The position numbers and the translations under genes are program-made. The notes under the pieces were generated by a model that was not told where the DNA came from, did not search any database, and saw nothing but the letters and a program-made list of their open reading frames with translations. This document shows, piece by piece, positions 1 to 8,057 of a stretch of DNA of 30,844 nucleotides (the stretch's first letter is position 1; each line of letters starts with the position of its first letter). Source of the stretch: Lachnospiraceae bacterium UBA7086. Its GTDB lineage: Bacteria > Bacillota > Clostridia > Lachnospirales > Lachnospiraceae. The stretch is taken from positions 1 to 30,844 of the forward strand of contig DKZA01000021.1 of the NCBI GenBank assembly GCA_002492525.1, read 5' to 3'.

Positions 1-36
1 TTAGTTATTTTGCGACACCCCCTTATCTATACTTCT

Positions 37-1188
37 TTAATCAGCCACCGGCCGGTTGATTGATATCAGCCCGGTATCTTTGGCAAAGCCTTGCAGGGAA
101 TACAGGATAAGAATTTCATCATAGCCTTCTTTCTCCACAAGATTTGCCAGGTTATATGCGTAACTCCGGTAATCCACCACCCCTACCCGCTCATAATTGT
201 TCAGCAGGAAGGGTACAAAACAATTGGCATAACTGTCCTTGACTACGAGAATCTTCCCTGTTCCCTTCCCCGCAATCACAGAATATCCGTTGTTCCCGCC
301 CAGAAATGCCGCGTATTTATCATATGCGTCAAACTGCGTCAAATCAATGATTGTCTGGGCCTCCTGCGCCTCAAAAGCAGCTTCCCCGGTCACCTTGTAA
401 ATCACCATTTGACAATCCGTCGGAAAATAGGTAATGACATCCGGCTTTGTCAAAGCATATCTGGTCTTGGCATAATGAGTCCCATAAAAATCATTCACTT
501 GAACCGCCTGATCCCAGTCAGGACTGCACGGCTCTTTCCCGTTTGACCTGCAGAAATCCAAATAGGCATAATAAGCTCCCAAAGTCGTCCAGTGATGATC
601 TGTTCTGTAATAAATATATTCATCCTTATGGGCTCTCAGGGTATCCCTGACATCCAGGACTGTACATAGCTGCCCTAATTCATCCTCCACATGATCTAAC
701 ATAATATCTTCCGATGCCATCGGGGCATACGCCGGCAGCCGTTCCGGAAAGATTGCCGCCGAAGAAGGCACAAGGGCAACCGTAACCGGCACCTTTGCTG
801 TCTCAAGAAATGTCGCAAGTGCGGAAACATTCTTATCAAATCTCTCCGTCTCATCCGCTGTAACAAAATCTTTGGTAAACATCTGTCCGTCTTTCCCCAG
901 AAGGATTCCGTCTTCTTCCGTTTTCAGAAAGAACATCTCATCAACCAAACACTTCAGATGAATCCAGTTCTGACGAAATGCAACATGATCATTGACATAA
1001 TTTTGAAGCCTCGCCTGGTAATCTCCGGATACCCAGTCCGCAAGAGAAAAAGAAGGCATAGAAGAGGCTTTTCTGTTTTCGACGGTCAGCATTTCCTGTT
1101 TAGGAGCGAATAAACTCATTAAGGAAATCACACAGACGATTCCCCCAATTACAATGCCTGGAAACATTGTCCGCAGTTTACTTTTCAT
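37..1188 (-). CDS. DHHW/AlgX-like polysaccharide O-acetylation protein
   Basis: 383-residue protein with a short basic N-terminus and one hydrophobic segment (about residues 9-28). This fits a membrane anchor with the rest outside the cell. The segment TDHHW (about 196-200) and a later KDSYA (about 317-321) match the Asp-His and Ser parts of the SGNH-like fold in the DHHW/AlgX/AlgJ/DltD group, which transfers acyl groups onto exported polysaccharides or teichoic acids. It is the last gene of the operon, 12 bases after the MBOAT gene, with the site AAAGGGG upstream of its ATG. MBOAT plus DHHW is the standard membrane-donor/extracellular-acceptor pair of polysaccharide O-acetylation. The family is well supported. 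Acetyl as the group and the operon's own polymer as the acceptor are inferences. Confidence 0.85.
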   Translation of the reverse strand: MKSKLRTMFPGIVIGGIVCVISLMSLFAPKQEMLTVENRKASSMPSFSLADWVSGDYQARLQNYVNDHVAFRQNWIHLKCLVDEMFFLKTEEDGILLGKDGQMFTKDFVTADETERFDKNVSALATFLETAKVPVTVALVPSSAAIFPERLPAYAPMASEDIMLDHVEDELGQLCTVLDVRDTLRAHKDEYIYYRTDHHWTTLGAYYAYLDFCRSNGKEPCSPDWDQAVQVNDFYGTHYAKTRYALTKPDVITYFPTDCQMVIYKVTGEAAFEAQEAQTIIDLTQFDAYDKYAAFLGGNNGYSVIAGKGTGKILVVKDSYANCFVPFLLNNYERVGVVDYRSYAYNLANLVEKEGYDEILILYSLQGFAKDTGLISINRPVAD

Positions 1189-1200
1189 AGGTTCCCCTTT

Positions 1201-2592
1201 CTAAAATCCCGCATAAAGCGCTGCCTGTCCGGTACTCCCCACGACATACGCCAGACTTAGCACAAAAATAAAACCAAGGCATAAGGTTTCCAGCCACCTC
1301 TTATCCTCCATCTTTTTCTGTACCTTTTTGTATAATCCGCCCGAAACGGCGACAGAAAGAATCAGTGCGACTCCGTAGCAGCGTATAAAATACAAAACCG
1401 ATACCCCGGATGAAAAAACAAACATTTTTTTTAGCAAGGGCCAAACGGCAATCTGCACCCCGTCCGCCGCAAAGATGCCCCACCCTGTCACGGCGACAAA
1501 CAGCGTATAAATATGCCCTGCGAACCTTTGCTTATCAAGCAGTGCCTTGAGAACATATTTTTCCAAAAGAAGAATCACAAAGTAATAGACGCCCCAGATC
1601 AGAAAATTCACTGTCCGCCCGTGCCAGATTCCTGTAAGCACCCACACAATAAGCATATTCAAAATATGACGCCATGTCCCTTTCCGGTTGCCGCCAAGCG
1701 GAATATACACGTAATCACGAAACCACTCAGACAGCGTAATATGCCATCTGCGCCAGAACTGCGTAACACTGCATGATAAATACGGATAGGCAAAGTTTTG
1801 CTTACAGGAAAACCCCATCATGCAGGACAATCCGTTACTCATCTCAGAATATCCCGAAAAATCCAGATAAAGCTGCAGCGAATATGCCAAAACCGCAAGC
1901 CACACCAACGCCGAGGAAGCTTTCGCAATCCCAATGCCGTCCGCTCCCGCCAGCTGGCTCCACAACATTCCCATCGTATCCGCCAGAATGACCTTTTTAG
2001 CAAGCCCGTATACAAACAATCTGGTTCCCTGCCGCACTTCTTCCGGTGTCACATGCCTGTCTTTGTCCTTAAGAGCATCCCGGATATCCGTATAACGAAT
2101 GATAGGCCCTACGAGAATCTGCTGATACATGAGTACATAAACCGAAAAGTCTATGATATTCTCCTCCGGCTCGCACTTTCCGGTATATACATCGCACAGA
2201 TAACTGATCAGCTTAAACATATAATAGCTGATTCCCAACGGCAGGACATCCAAGAATGTGACATCTCCTCGCATGATCCGATTCAGCAGTCCGGAAAGGC
2301 AGCTTCCATACTTAAATGCCGCAAGCAGCAGAATATCTATGATAAGCGCCACAACCAATAAAGCCCTTCTGCTTTTCGATCCAGATGGTCTGGATCCCAT
2401 CGCCCGGGCAAACAGGTAGTTTATCATTACCAGACTCACCGCAAGCGGCAGATATCTCATGTCTGAGAACGCATAGAAAACAAAGCTCTCCAAAAGCAGA
2501 ACCGCATTTTTGAATTTATTGGGAACCATATAATATACAAGCAAAGCTGCCGGTAAAAAATACAAGATAAATGTCACACTGTTAAACAGCAT
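1201..2592 (-). CDS. MBOAT family membrane O-acyltransferase (AlgI/DltB-like)
   Basis: 463-residue polytopic membrane protein. MBOAT signatures are clear: LDFSGYSE (about 244-251), the RRWHITLSEWFRDYV block followed by IPLGGNRKG (about 281-305), and the conserved membrane histidine in GIWHGR (about His324). Length is normal for AlgI/PatA/DltB proteins. The family moves acyl groups across the membrane to an extracellular acceptor via a partner protein. Here that partner is probably the DHHW protein encoded 12 bases downstream. It lies 5 bases after the DUF4358-like lipoprotein gene, so co-translation is likely. An alternative role in teichoic acid acylation is unlikely because no dltA or dltC is present. 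Confidence 0.92.
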   Translation of the reverse strand: MLFNSVTFILYFLPAALLVYYMVPNKFKNAVLLLESFVFYAFSDMRYLPLAVSLVMINYLFARAMGSRPSGSKSRRALLVVALIIDILLLAAFKYGSCLSGLLNRIMRGDVTFLDVLPLGISYYMFKLISYLCDVYTGKCEPEENIIDFSVYVLMYQQILVGPIIRYTDIRDALKDKDRHVTPEEVRQGTRLFVYGLAKKVILADTMGMLWSQLAGADGIGIAKASSALVWLAVLAYSLQLYLDFSGYSEMSNGLSCMMGFSCKQNFAYPYLSCSVTQFWRRWHITLSEWFRDYVYIPLGGNRKGTWRHILNMLIVWVLTGIWHGRTVNFLIWGVYYFVILLLEKYVLKALLDKQRFAGHIYTLFVAVTGWGIFAADGVQIAVWPLLKKMFVFSSGVSVLYFIRCYGVALILSVAVSGGLYKKVQKKMEDKRWLETLCLGFIFVLSLAYVVGSTGQAALYAGF

Positions 2593-2597
2593 CTTTC

Positions 2598-3101
2598 CTA
2601 TTCTCCAAAAGCTTCATTGACCGCCGCCGTAACACTGCTGTAATCCGTATCAAGCCCCGCTATCACAAGCACCACATAGTCGTCATAAATCAGCACCTTT
2701 GCTTCTTTGGCCTTCTCAATCTTATCCGCGAACTCGACATACAGATCATTCGAGGTCAGGCTGTCTAAGTAATCGGTGAGCGCCTGCTTCAAATCTCTTG
2801 TTTTTCCGTCATTGGCCTTTGCCACAAAAATCAGGGAACAATCATTTTGCGAATTGGTGATAACCCCTTCATATTCGGCAATATCATCCATCGAAAGTCC
2901 CATTTCATTTTCCACGGCAAAATCATCGATGACTCTCTCATCCGCCACCGGATTTGCTTCCTTGATCTTCGCCACTACATCACTGATAACTACTTCTTTG
3001 GATACATCCCCGGTCTGAGCACCGTTGTCACCTGCTCCGCAGCCGACTGTCAAAAGTACCGCCGCCGTCATGATGCACATCGTCTGTAACATTTTCTTCA
3101 T
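2598..3101 (-). CDS. DUF4358-like lipoprotein
   Basis: About 167 residues from the chosen start, with a basic N-terminus, hydrophobic stretch and lipobox LTVGC about 20 residues in, so a secreted lipoprotein. The mature part resembles the DUF4358 proteins common in Clostridia, whose function is unknown. The reading frame is open up to a TTG at 3164, but the ATG at 3101 gives a proper signal peptide and has GAGG six bases upstream. Two further in-frame ATGs (3113, 3125) lie in a 12-base tandem repeat that also repeats the Shine-Dalgarno sequence. It sits between the GH18-like gene and the MBOAT gene. It may be an accessory factor for acylation or export, but the sequence does not say which. 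Confidence 0.72.
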   Translation of the reverse strand: MKKMLQTMCIMTAAVLLTVGCGAGDNGAQTGDVSKEVVISDVVAKIKEANPVADERVIDDFAVENEMGLSMDDIAEYEGVITNSQNDCSLIFVAKANDGKTRDLKQALTDYLDSLTSNDLYVEFADKIEKAKEAKVLIYDDYVVLVIAGLDTDYSSVTAAVNEAFGE

Positions 3102-3128
3102 CTTAATCCTCATTTTGATCCTCATTTC

Positions 3129-3194
3129 TGCGCACGTTTTTTGCGCATGACGAGTTTGTGTCAAGTGCGCGCAGACACAAATCCCGCAATTGCG
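3129..3194. other. Cluster of palindromes inside the polysaccharide operon
   Basis: The only sizeable gap in the operon holds several inverted repeats. TTTGTGTC (3155-3162) pairs with GACACAAA (3174-3181), with a TGCGCGCA palindrome in its loop. TGCGCA occurs at 3129-3134 and 3142-3147 and can pair with itself. CGCAATTGCG lies at 3185-3194. None is followed by a U-run on the coding strand, so this looks more like an mRNA processing or stability element, or an attenuator, than a normal terminator. Confidence 0.45.
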
Positions 3195-3209
3195 CTTTGC
3201 TCAATCAGT

Positions 3210-4277
3210 TTACTCTAATCTCCATAGATTCACCATTATATCATGACCAGAATATTGGACAAGCCATTCTTCCCACTGGCGCATCGTCTCATCATCACCG
3301 TACCATACTGTATGCTGGCCATCCTCGGCTTCATAGGTATAATATAATGCCCCACTTGCATCCTGCACCGGTTCGACTCCATTCTCTTTCGCCAGTTTCC
3401 GGGCATTGCCTGCAGTAACAGATCGCACGGCCTTACCCTGATCATCCCACTCGAAGCCGCCGTTTGCAATGGCAAACGTGACCTCCATTCCCTCATACCG
3501 TTCCACCATTTCCTTCAGGAACGCTTCGTCGGCCTTCGGCCCCGGTCCGCTGTGTGTTCCATACAGATTATAGCACATTACCACATATTGAGGACCCGGA
3601 ATAAATTCATATTCCTCCACTGGTGTATAGGCTCCCAATACAACCCGCAAAAACAGTCCCTCCTGCTGCGTCCTCTCATACAATCTGTTCACAAATCTTA
3701 GATAATCATTCCATAAATCCTCTCCCTTTTGCACATTCTCATAATCCAGTTCAATCCCGTCAAGTCCCCACTCTTTGGTCTGTGAAACCATATCGTCAAT
3801 CAGCCGGTCCCCAAGGGCATCATCCCTTAGAACCTCCTCCAAAAACACCGGAGATTTCTGTTGTGCAGTTCCATCCTCCTGCATAACATCGTTGATGAAA
3901 GACAGGTAAATCTGGGTCTCCTGATCTGGTTTGGGAAATTCACCATACAACTGTTGCAAAGCTTCCGGAATATGCAGCGTATGATCCTCCTCATAGATAC
4001 AGCCAAACAAAATCAGTTCGTCATATACTGCCATATTTTCAGCAGCCGCCTGCGCGGAATTTGCATCCCAGTATATACACCATGCCGCCCTTGCCGACAC
4101 AGACGCTTCCGGAAGTTCATCGGACATCTCGTCTTTATCCGGAGTATCTGTCATATCCTCACTTTCCGTCTGCATTTCTTCCTCCTGCGTCAAAGGCTGT
4201 GAGGCGTCCGTCCTGGCACACCCTCCGACTATCGAAAGCGCTGCGGCTGTCAATAAAACAAATAGTTTTTTTCTCAT
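3210..4277 (-). CDS. GH18-like glycosidase lipoprotein
   Basis: 355 residues from the ATG at 4277, which has AGAGGTG just upstream and starts 8 bases after the preceding stop. The N-terminus MRKKLF, hydrophobic core and SIVGGC give a lipobox with Cys20, followed by an acidic linker. GLDGIELDYE (about 171-180) matches the GH18 active-site motif DxxDxDxE in its second half, with Glu180 as the likely acid. MCYNLYG (about 234-240) fits the conserved MxYD/N strand, and the C-terminus NLWRLE sits where GH18 proteins end their barrel. GH18 enzymes cleave beta-1,4-linked N-acetylhexosamine polymers. Placement next to the synthase suggests trimming or release of the nascent polymer, but substrate and activity are inferred. 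Confidence 0.75.
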   Translation of the reverse strand: MRKKLFVLLTAAALSIVGGCARTDASQPLTQEEEMQTESEDMTDTPDKDEMSDELPEASVSARAAWCIYWDANSAQAAAENMAVYDELILFGCIYEEDHTLHIPEALQQLYGEFPKPDQETQIYLSFINDVMQEDGTAQQKSPVFLEEVLRDDALGDRLIDDMVSQTKEWGLDGIELDYENVQKGEDLWNDYLRFVNRLYERTQQEGLFLRVVLGAYTPVEEYEFIPGPQYVVMCYNLYGTHSGPGPKADEAFLKEMVERYEGMEVTFAIANGGFEWDDQGKAVRSVTAGNARKLAKENGVEPVQDASGALYYTYEAEDGQHTVWYGDDETMRQWEEWLVQYSGHDIMVNLWRLE

Positions 4278-4285
4278 AACACCTC

Positions 4286-6154
4286 TTACAGATTCCTGAT
4301 AAACCAGTTCACAATCCTCGTCCAACGATCTTTCACAAAATATTTTGCTTTCTCAAAGCCATGAATCCGATTATCATACAGGATATCGGCTTTCTCCTGT
4401 GAGAGATCTCTTATCACAAGATCTACAAATCTTGCCTCATATACGTCGTCCGTCAGATTGCGCTGTCTGTATTGTTCCTCCTCCAGATTTTTTGCTTCCA
4501 GTATCACCTTGCCGGCATCGGTAACCGCCACCTCCAACCCATCCACAGCGGCAAGTCCGTTGACCGTAACACCTAACCTACTATCCTGCAACCGAATGAC
4601 GATATCCCATTTCCCTGCCTGGTTCGTTTCGATAGCCGGAATGTAGGGTTCTGCTCCGTCCTTAACGGTATCAACCTTCGTTTTTTCTACCTGCGACTTC
4701 TCCAGATCATATGCCAGGCTTTCCTCCAGATTCCGGGCGCTGTCTGCACGTACCTCATACTCTTTGGCCAGAGCATCTCTTTTGTCCTCCTCAACAGAAC
4801 GATATTCTACCTGCATCAGTTCATCCAGATTTACCCGTGCCAGTTCTTTGCCCGATTCCGTAACAATCAGTTCTTTTTCGCGCAGAGTAATGCCAATCTT
4901 CTCATCGCTGTCTTCCTGCCCTCTGAGATAAATCGTCTGGTCCCCGCAATAATTGCCCGTCAGAGTGACAGATACCTCCACATCCTTGTAGGTATCACTG
5001 TCCTTTAGTGTGAGCACACCCCTGCCCTTCGGCAAAGAAGTGAGATAAATAATATTCTGTTCAAACTCCGAAACTCCCACATCTGTATTCCAGTAATTTT
5101 TTCTGCTCTCATCACCGGCCACAAACTGAATATTGGCTTTATCCTCTTCGTCCAGATCATCCCATATGCGCATTAAGAAATGATTGGTAGACCAGTATGC
5201 CTGTGACTGCAGCCTGGTCAGGTCGTATATATCAGAATCCGCTGTATTCAAGGCAAATCCCTCACGGTTGATATTCATAGCAAACAACCGTGTCATGTTC
5301 TCCTCGTTGACTTCGCTGACCCGTCTGTTATTCCCAAACATATCCGTATTGGAATGCATGAGAATATACAGCCTCGGTACATACCCGAGCTCCTCCGTAT
5401 ACACTTTTTCCATAAGCTCATAGTCATAGCTGATACGCTCTTTCATGGCGCTATAACTTTCTATCGGCATATAATTTTCGTCCCGGAGGTAATCCATCAG
5501 ATAATGATTATACTCTCTTCCAAGATATTCCCTTACGGCATTATACTCCAGAGAATCCATTTCTCCCAAAAATCTGTCGTATCTGTCAAATACATTAATA
5601 TAAGATAACCGGTAACCATTCATACCGTTTTCCCAGAAGCTGCTCTCTTCCAGACCGAGAAGATCTTTTCCTTTCAGCATCTTGGAATCCTTGCTGTTTA
5701 AATTACTGCCGTAACTGCATATGGATGCCTTGTAATTCATTTTTTCCAGAATCGGCTGTGAGAAAATTGCCGTATCGGTACGTCCGTCTTCAAAGACGAG
5801 CAGCAGCGATTTATCCGGAAGCGCTTTCCCCTTTTCATAATAGTCTATCACATCCTGCTGGGTAATGGTAACATAACCGCTGTCATGAAGAGCTGTCAGC
5901 TGTTTCTCCAGATTGTCTGTGGACACCAGAATATCCGACCCGGTCCTGTCGATTCCGAAATAGGAAATACAGAGAAACCCCTTATCATCGCCTGAGACAA
6001 TGCTCACATCGTTTTTGTCATAAGGAGTATACCTGTCCATGACGAAAAAGGCCCGCACGATAATATAGATAACCACTATTACTACCGCGGTCTCACCTAT
6101 CGACCTGATCAGCTTATGAACATCCTTTGGGGTTTCAATCCATTTTATTTTCAT
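4286..6154 (-). CDS. Membrane-anchored degenerate polysaccharide-deacetylase-like protein
   Basis: 622 residues from the ATG at 6154, which has AGGA upstream and overlaps the synthase gene by 20 bases. A longer Arg-rich N-terminal reading to 6244 is open but implausible. One membrane segment lies at about 21-38; the rest is probably outside. Residues about 58-150 follow the CE4/PgaB-type pattern: a CISYFGID strand, then LEKQLTALHDSGY, then LLLVFEDGRTD (FEDG at 121-124), then ILEKMNYKASI. The usual catalytic-base/metal pair DD is ED here, and I cannot find the metal-binding HxxxH motif at the expected place. The C-terminal third looks beta-rich and may bind carbohydrate. It is probably a scaffold or altered enzyme for the operon's polymer rather than a standard deacetylase. 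Confidence 0.7.
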   Translation of the reverse strand: MKIKWIETPKDVHKLIRSIGETAVVIVVIYIIVRAFFVMDRYTPYDKNDVSIVSGDDKGFLCISYFGIDRTGSDILVSTDNLEKQLTALHDSGYVTITQQDVIDYYEKGKALPDKSLLLVFEDGRTDTAIFSQPILEKMNYKASICSYGSNLNSKDSKMLKGKDLLGLEESSFWENGMNGYRLSYINVFDRYDRFLGEMDSLEYNAVREYLGREYNHYLMDYLRDENYMPIESYSAMKERISYDYELMEKVYTEELGYVPRLYILMHSNTDMFGNNRRVSEVNEENMTRLFAMNINREGFALNTADSDIYDLTRLQSQAYWSTNHFLMRIWDDLDEEDKANIQFVAGDESRKNYWNTDVGVSEFEQNIIYLTSLPKGRGVLTLKDSDTYKDVEVSVTLTGNYCGDQTIYLRGQEDSDEKIGITLREKELIVTESGKELARVNLDELMQVEYRSVEEDKRDALAKEYEVRADSARNLEESLAYDLEKSQVEKTKVDTVKDGAEPYIPAIETNQAGKWDIVIRLQDSRLGVTVNGLAAVDGLEVAVTDAGKVILEAKNLEEEQYRQRNLTDDVYEARFVDLVIRDLSQEKADILYDNRIHGFEKAKYFVKDRWTRIVNWFIRNL

Positions 6155-8057
6155 CCGTCTCTTCCTGCACATCTTCCTTACTGATTTTTCTACCCTCTCT
6201 CTTCTGTCTGCGCTTTTTCTTCTTGGCCTCCGCCTCCACATCATTGGTGGTCATGCGGGTACCCCACGTAGACTTCCAGAAAGTGAGCACCGCAATCGGC
6301 ATCTGCCATAATAGCACCGCCTCATAATATAGACAGAATAAGAATCCAAAAATCCACGTTGTACTCTTTCGCAAAAACATCTGCGCAGAGCTCATCATCA
6401 TTGCCATCATCAGCATGCCGACCATAAACGTTGTTGGGAACGCATAGGTTGTAATCGGAACATACAACAGATTATAGATCACAACAACCGGTGCCAGAAT
6501 CGGGACACACAAACCTACATAGAAAAAGACCGCCGCAAAAGGTTCCTTTCTCCATATAAAGGTACCCGCCGTAAATGACTCCCTTAACCAGGAACGTTTC
6601 CATCTCATCTGCTGTTTCAGGAATACCTTATTATCATTCGGAACGATTGTCGAACAGACGGCCGTATCCTGATAATAGGTTCTGTGATTGCGCAGCATCA
6701 GGTTGGTCAGCGCCCTGTCATCCCCAAAGGTCGCTTTCTGGCCGAGAAACTTCTGGTTCAGCCACTGATCCAGATACTCTTCTACCAATTCCTTTTTGTA
6801 ACATGACAACGGCCCTGAAAGACAGGTCACACAGTCAAAATAACTTTCCGCAGCCTTCATGATCCGAAAGGCAATATAGTATCTGACGGATTGAATCTTG
6901 GTAAGAGAATTGGTATACGTATTGGCAACATCCGTTCTTCCGGTCACGCCTCCCATTTTGGGATCCTGAAAGGGCTGCACCAGATTCCTGACGGCAAATG
7001 GATCCAGAAAACTGTCCGAATCAACGAATACAACATATTCATGTTTCGCAACCTTTACACCCGCCGCCAGAGCTTCCCTTTTCCCCGCGTTCTGAGGCTG
7101 TACGATATAAGATATTCTCTCACTGATATGAAATCTCTCATCCTCCGCACGCTTCAGCCGTTCGATAATATCCTTGATCTGCTCTACGGATCCATCCGTT
7201 GACCTGTCATCAACAACGATCACCTCCAGTTTATCCGGCGGATAATTCTGGTTAATACAGCTCTGAATCGTCCTCTGAATCCATTTTTCTTCGTTAAAAC
7301 AGGGAATGATGACCGTGACACCGGGTGTAAAATCCGGATTAACCTTTTTGGGTCTGTACAGCGCACCGAACAAATAACGGCTCATCAGGAAAAAAGCCGT
7401 AATGATACTGTATAAATACAGCCATTTATTGAATTTAAAATAGATAATGCTCTCGGATCTCATCAGCATGATAAATGCGCTGATGAAAAACAGCATCAGA
7501 GACGACATAGTAAGCATATACCTGTCTTTTCGACGCTTTGCGTAATCAGACAAATCCTGGGCAAACTCGAATCCCACAAGCCACATTCCATCCGCAAGCC
7601 GCACGTGTCTGACCGGTTTTGCATAGATATTGACATTCATTTCATATCCCTCCGGCAAAGAACCGGGTTCCACATGAAATTTCAGTCTTACTTTTTGAGC
7701 TTCTTTAATACTTTCCTTCTCTGCACTGGTAACCACCAGCCCCAGACCGCCAAACGACACATCGCGCGACTGTCCCCGGAACTGTTTTTTACCGCCTTTA
7801 TTATTATATACGGTGACAGCTACCTCGTAGCTATTCAGGTAACGGATCCCCTGCTTTCTCTTCTTGCTGATCTGCTCAAACGTCAGCCCCCCCCCCAGCA
7901 TTTCTGAGAGGTCTCCCCTGCGGTCCATCAGCTTTCTTTCCCCGTCTAAGGAAGGCACATCGGGCATAAGTCTCCTGTCATTCTGCTCATGAAGCAGAAC
8001 ATCTTCATGGTTCCTTATTCTTTTCTTTTTCTTGTTGATTCTGTCTAAAAATTCCAT
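6135..8057 (-). CDS. Hyaluronan-synthase-like GT2 with N-terminal PilZ-like domain
   Basis: 640 residues. Residues about 60-170 look like a PilZ domain: a basic stretch KRKQGIR (66-72), then SRDVSFGG (97-104) matching the D/NxSxxG c-di-GMP motif. The RxxxR part is imperfect. Two membrane segments (about 182-228) precede a processive GT2 domain with VVDDRSTDGS (281-290), VDSDS (345-349), SGPLSCY (414-420), FGDDRALTN (444-452) and QQMRW (482-486). The block from GDDR to QQMRW resembles streptococcal HasA and NodC closely, followed by several more membrane segments and a Lys-rich tail. It should polymerise a UDP-sugar and export the chain. Its ATG overlaps the preceding stop by one base (TAATG). 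Polymer identity is unknown; c-di-GMP control is inferred. Confidence 0.87.
   Translation of the reverse strand: MEFLDRINKKKKRIRNHEDVLLHEQNDRRLMPDVPSLDGERKLMDRRGDLSEMLGGGLTFEQISKKRKQGIRYLNSYEVAVTVYNNKGGKKQFRGQSRDVSFGGLGLVVTSAEKESIKEAQKVRLKFHVEPGSLPEGYEMNVNIYAKPVRHVRLADGMWLVGFEFAQDLSDYAKRRKDRYMLTMSSLMLFFISAFIMLMRSESIIYFKFNKWLYLYSIITAFFLMSRYLFGALYRPKKVNPDFTPGVTVIIPCFNEEKWIQRTIQSCINQNYPPDKLEVIVVDDRSTDGSVEQIKDIIERLKRAEDERFHISERISYIVQPQNAGKREALAAGVKVAKHEYVVFVDSDSFLDPFAVRNLVQPFQDPKMGGVTGRTDVANTYTNSLTKIQSVRYYIAFRIMKAAESYFDCVTCLSGPLSCYKKELVEEYLDQWLNQKFLGQKATFGDDRALTNLMLRNHRTYYQDTAVCSTIVPNDNKVFLKQQMRWKRSWLRESFTAGTFIWRKEPFAAVFFYVGLCVPILAPVVVIYNLLYVPITTYAFPTTFMVGMLMMAMMMSSAQMFLRKSTTWIFGFLFCLYYEAVLLWQMPIAVLTFWKSTWGTRMTTNDVEAEAKKKKRRQKREGRKISKEDVQEETDENKMD

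Noticed and set aside
1..36. Possible end of another gene at the window edge
   Set aside because: Only 36 bases are available and neither strand shows a recognisable coding end or a terminator.
3102..3164. Longer N-terminus for the DUF4358-like lipoprotein from a TTG
   Set aside because: It would put about 21 extra polar residues before the signal peptide; the ATG at 3101 has its own Shine-Dalgarno.
6155..6244. Arg-rich N-terminal extension of the deacetylase-like protein
   Set aside because: This part is a shadow of the Lys/Arg-rich 3' end of the synthase gene; the ATG at 6154 gives a normal anchored protein.
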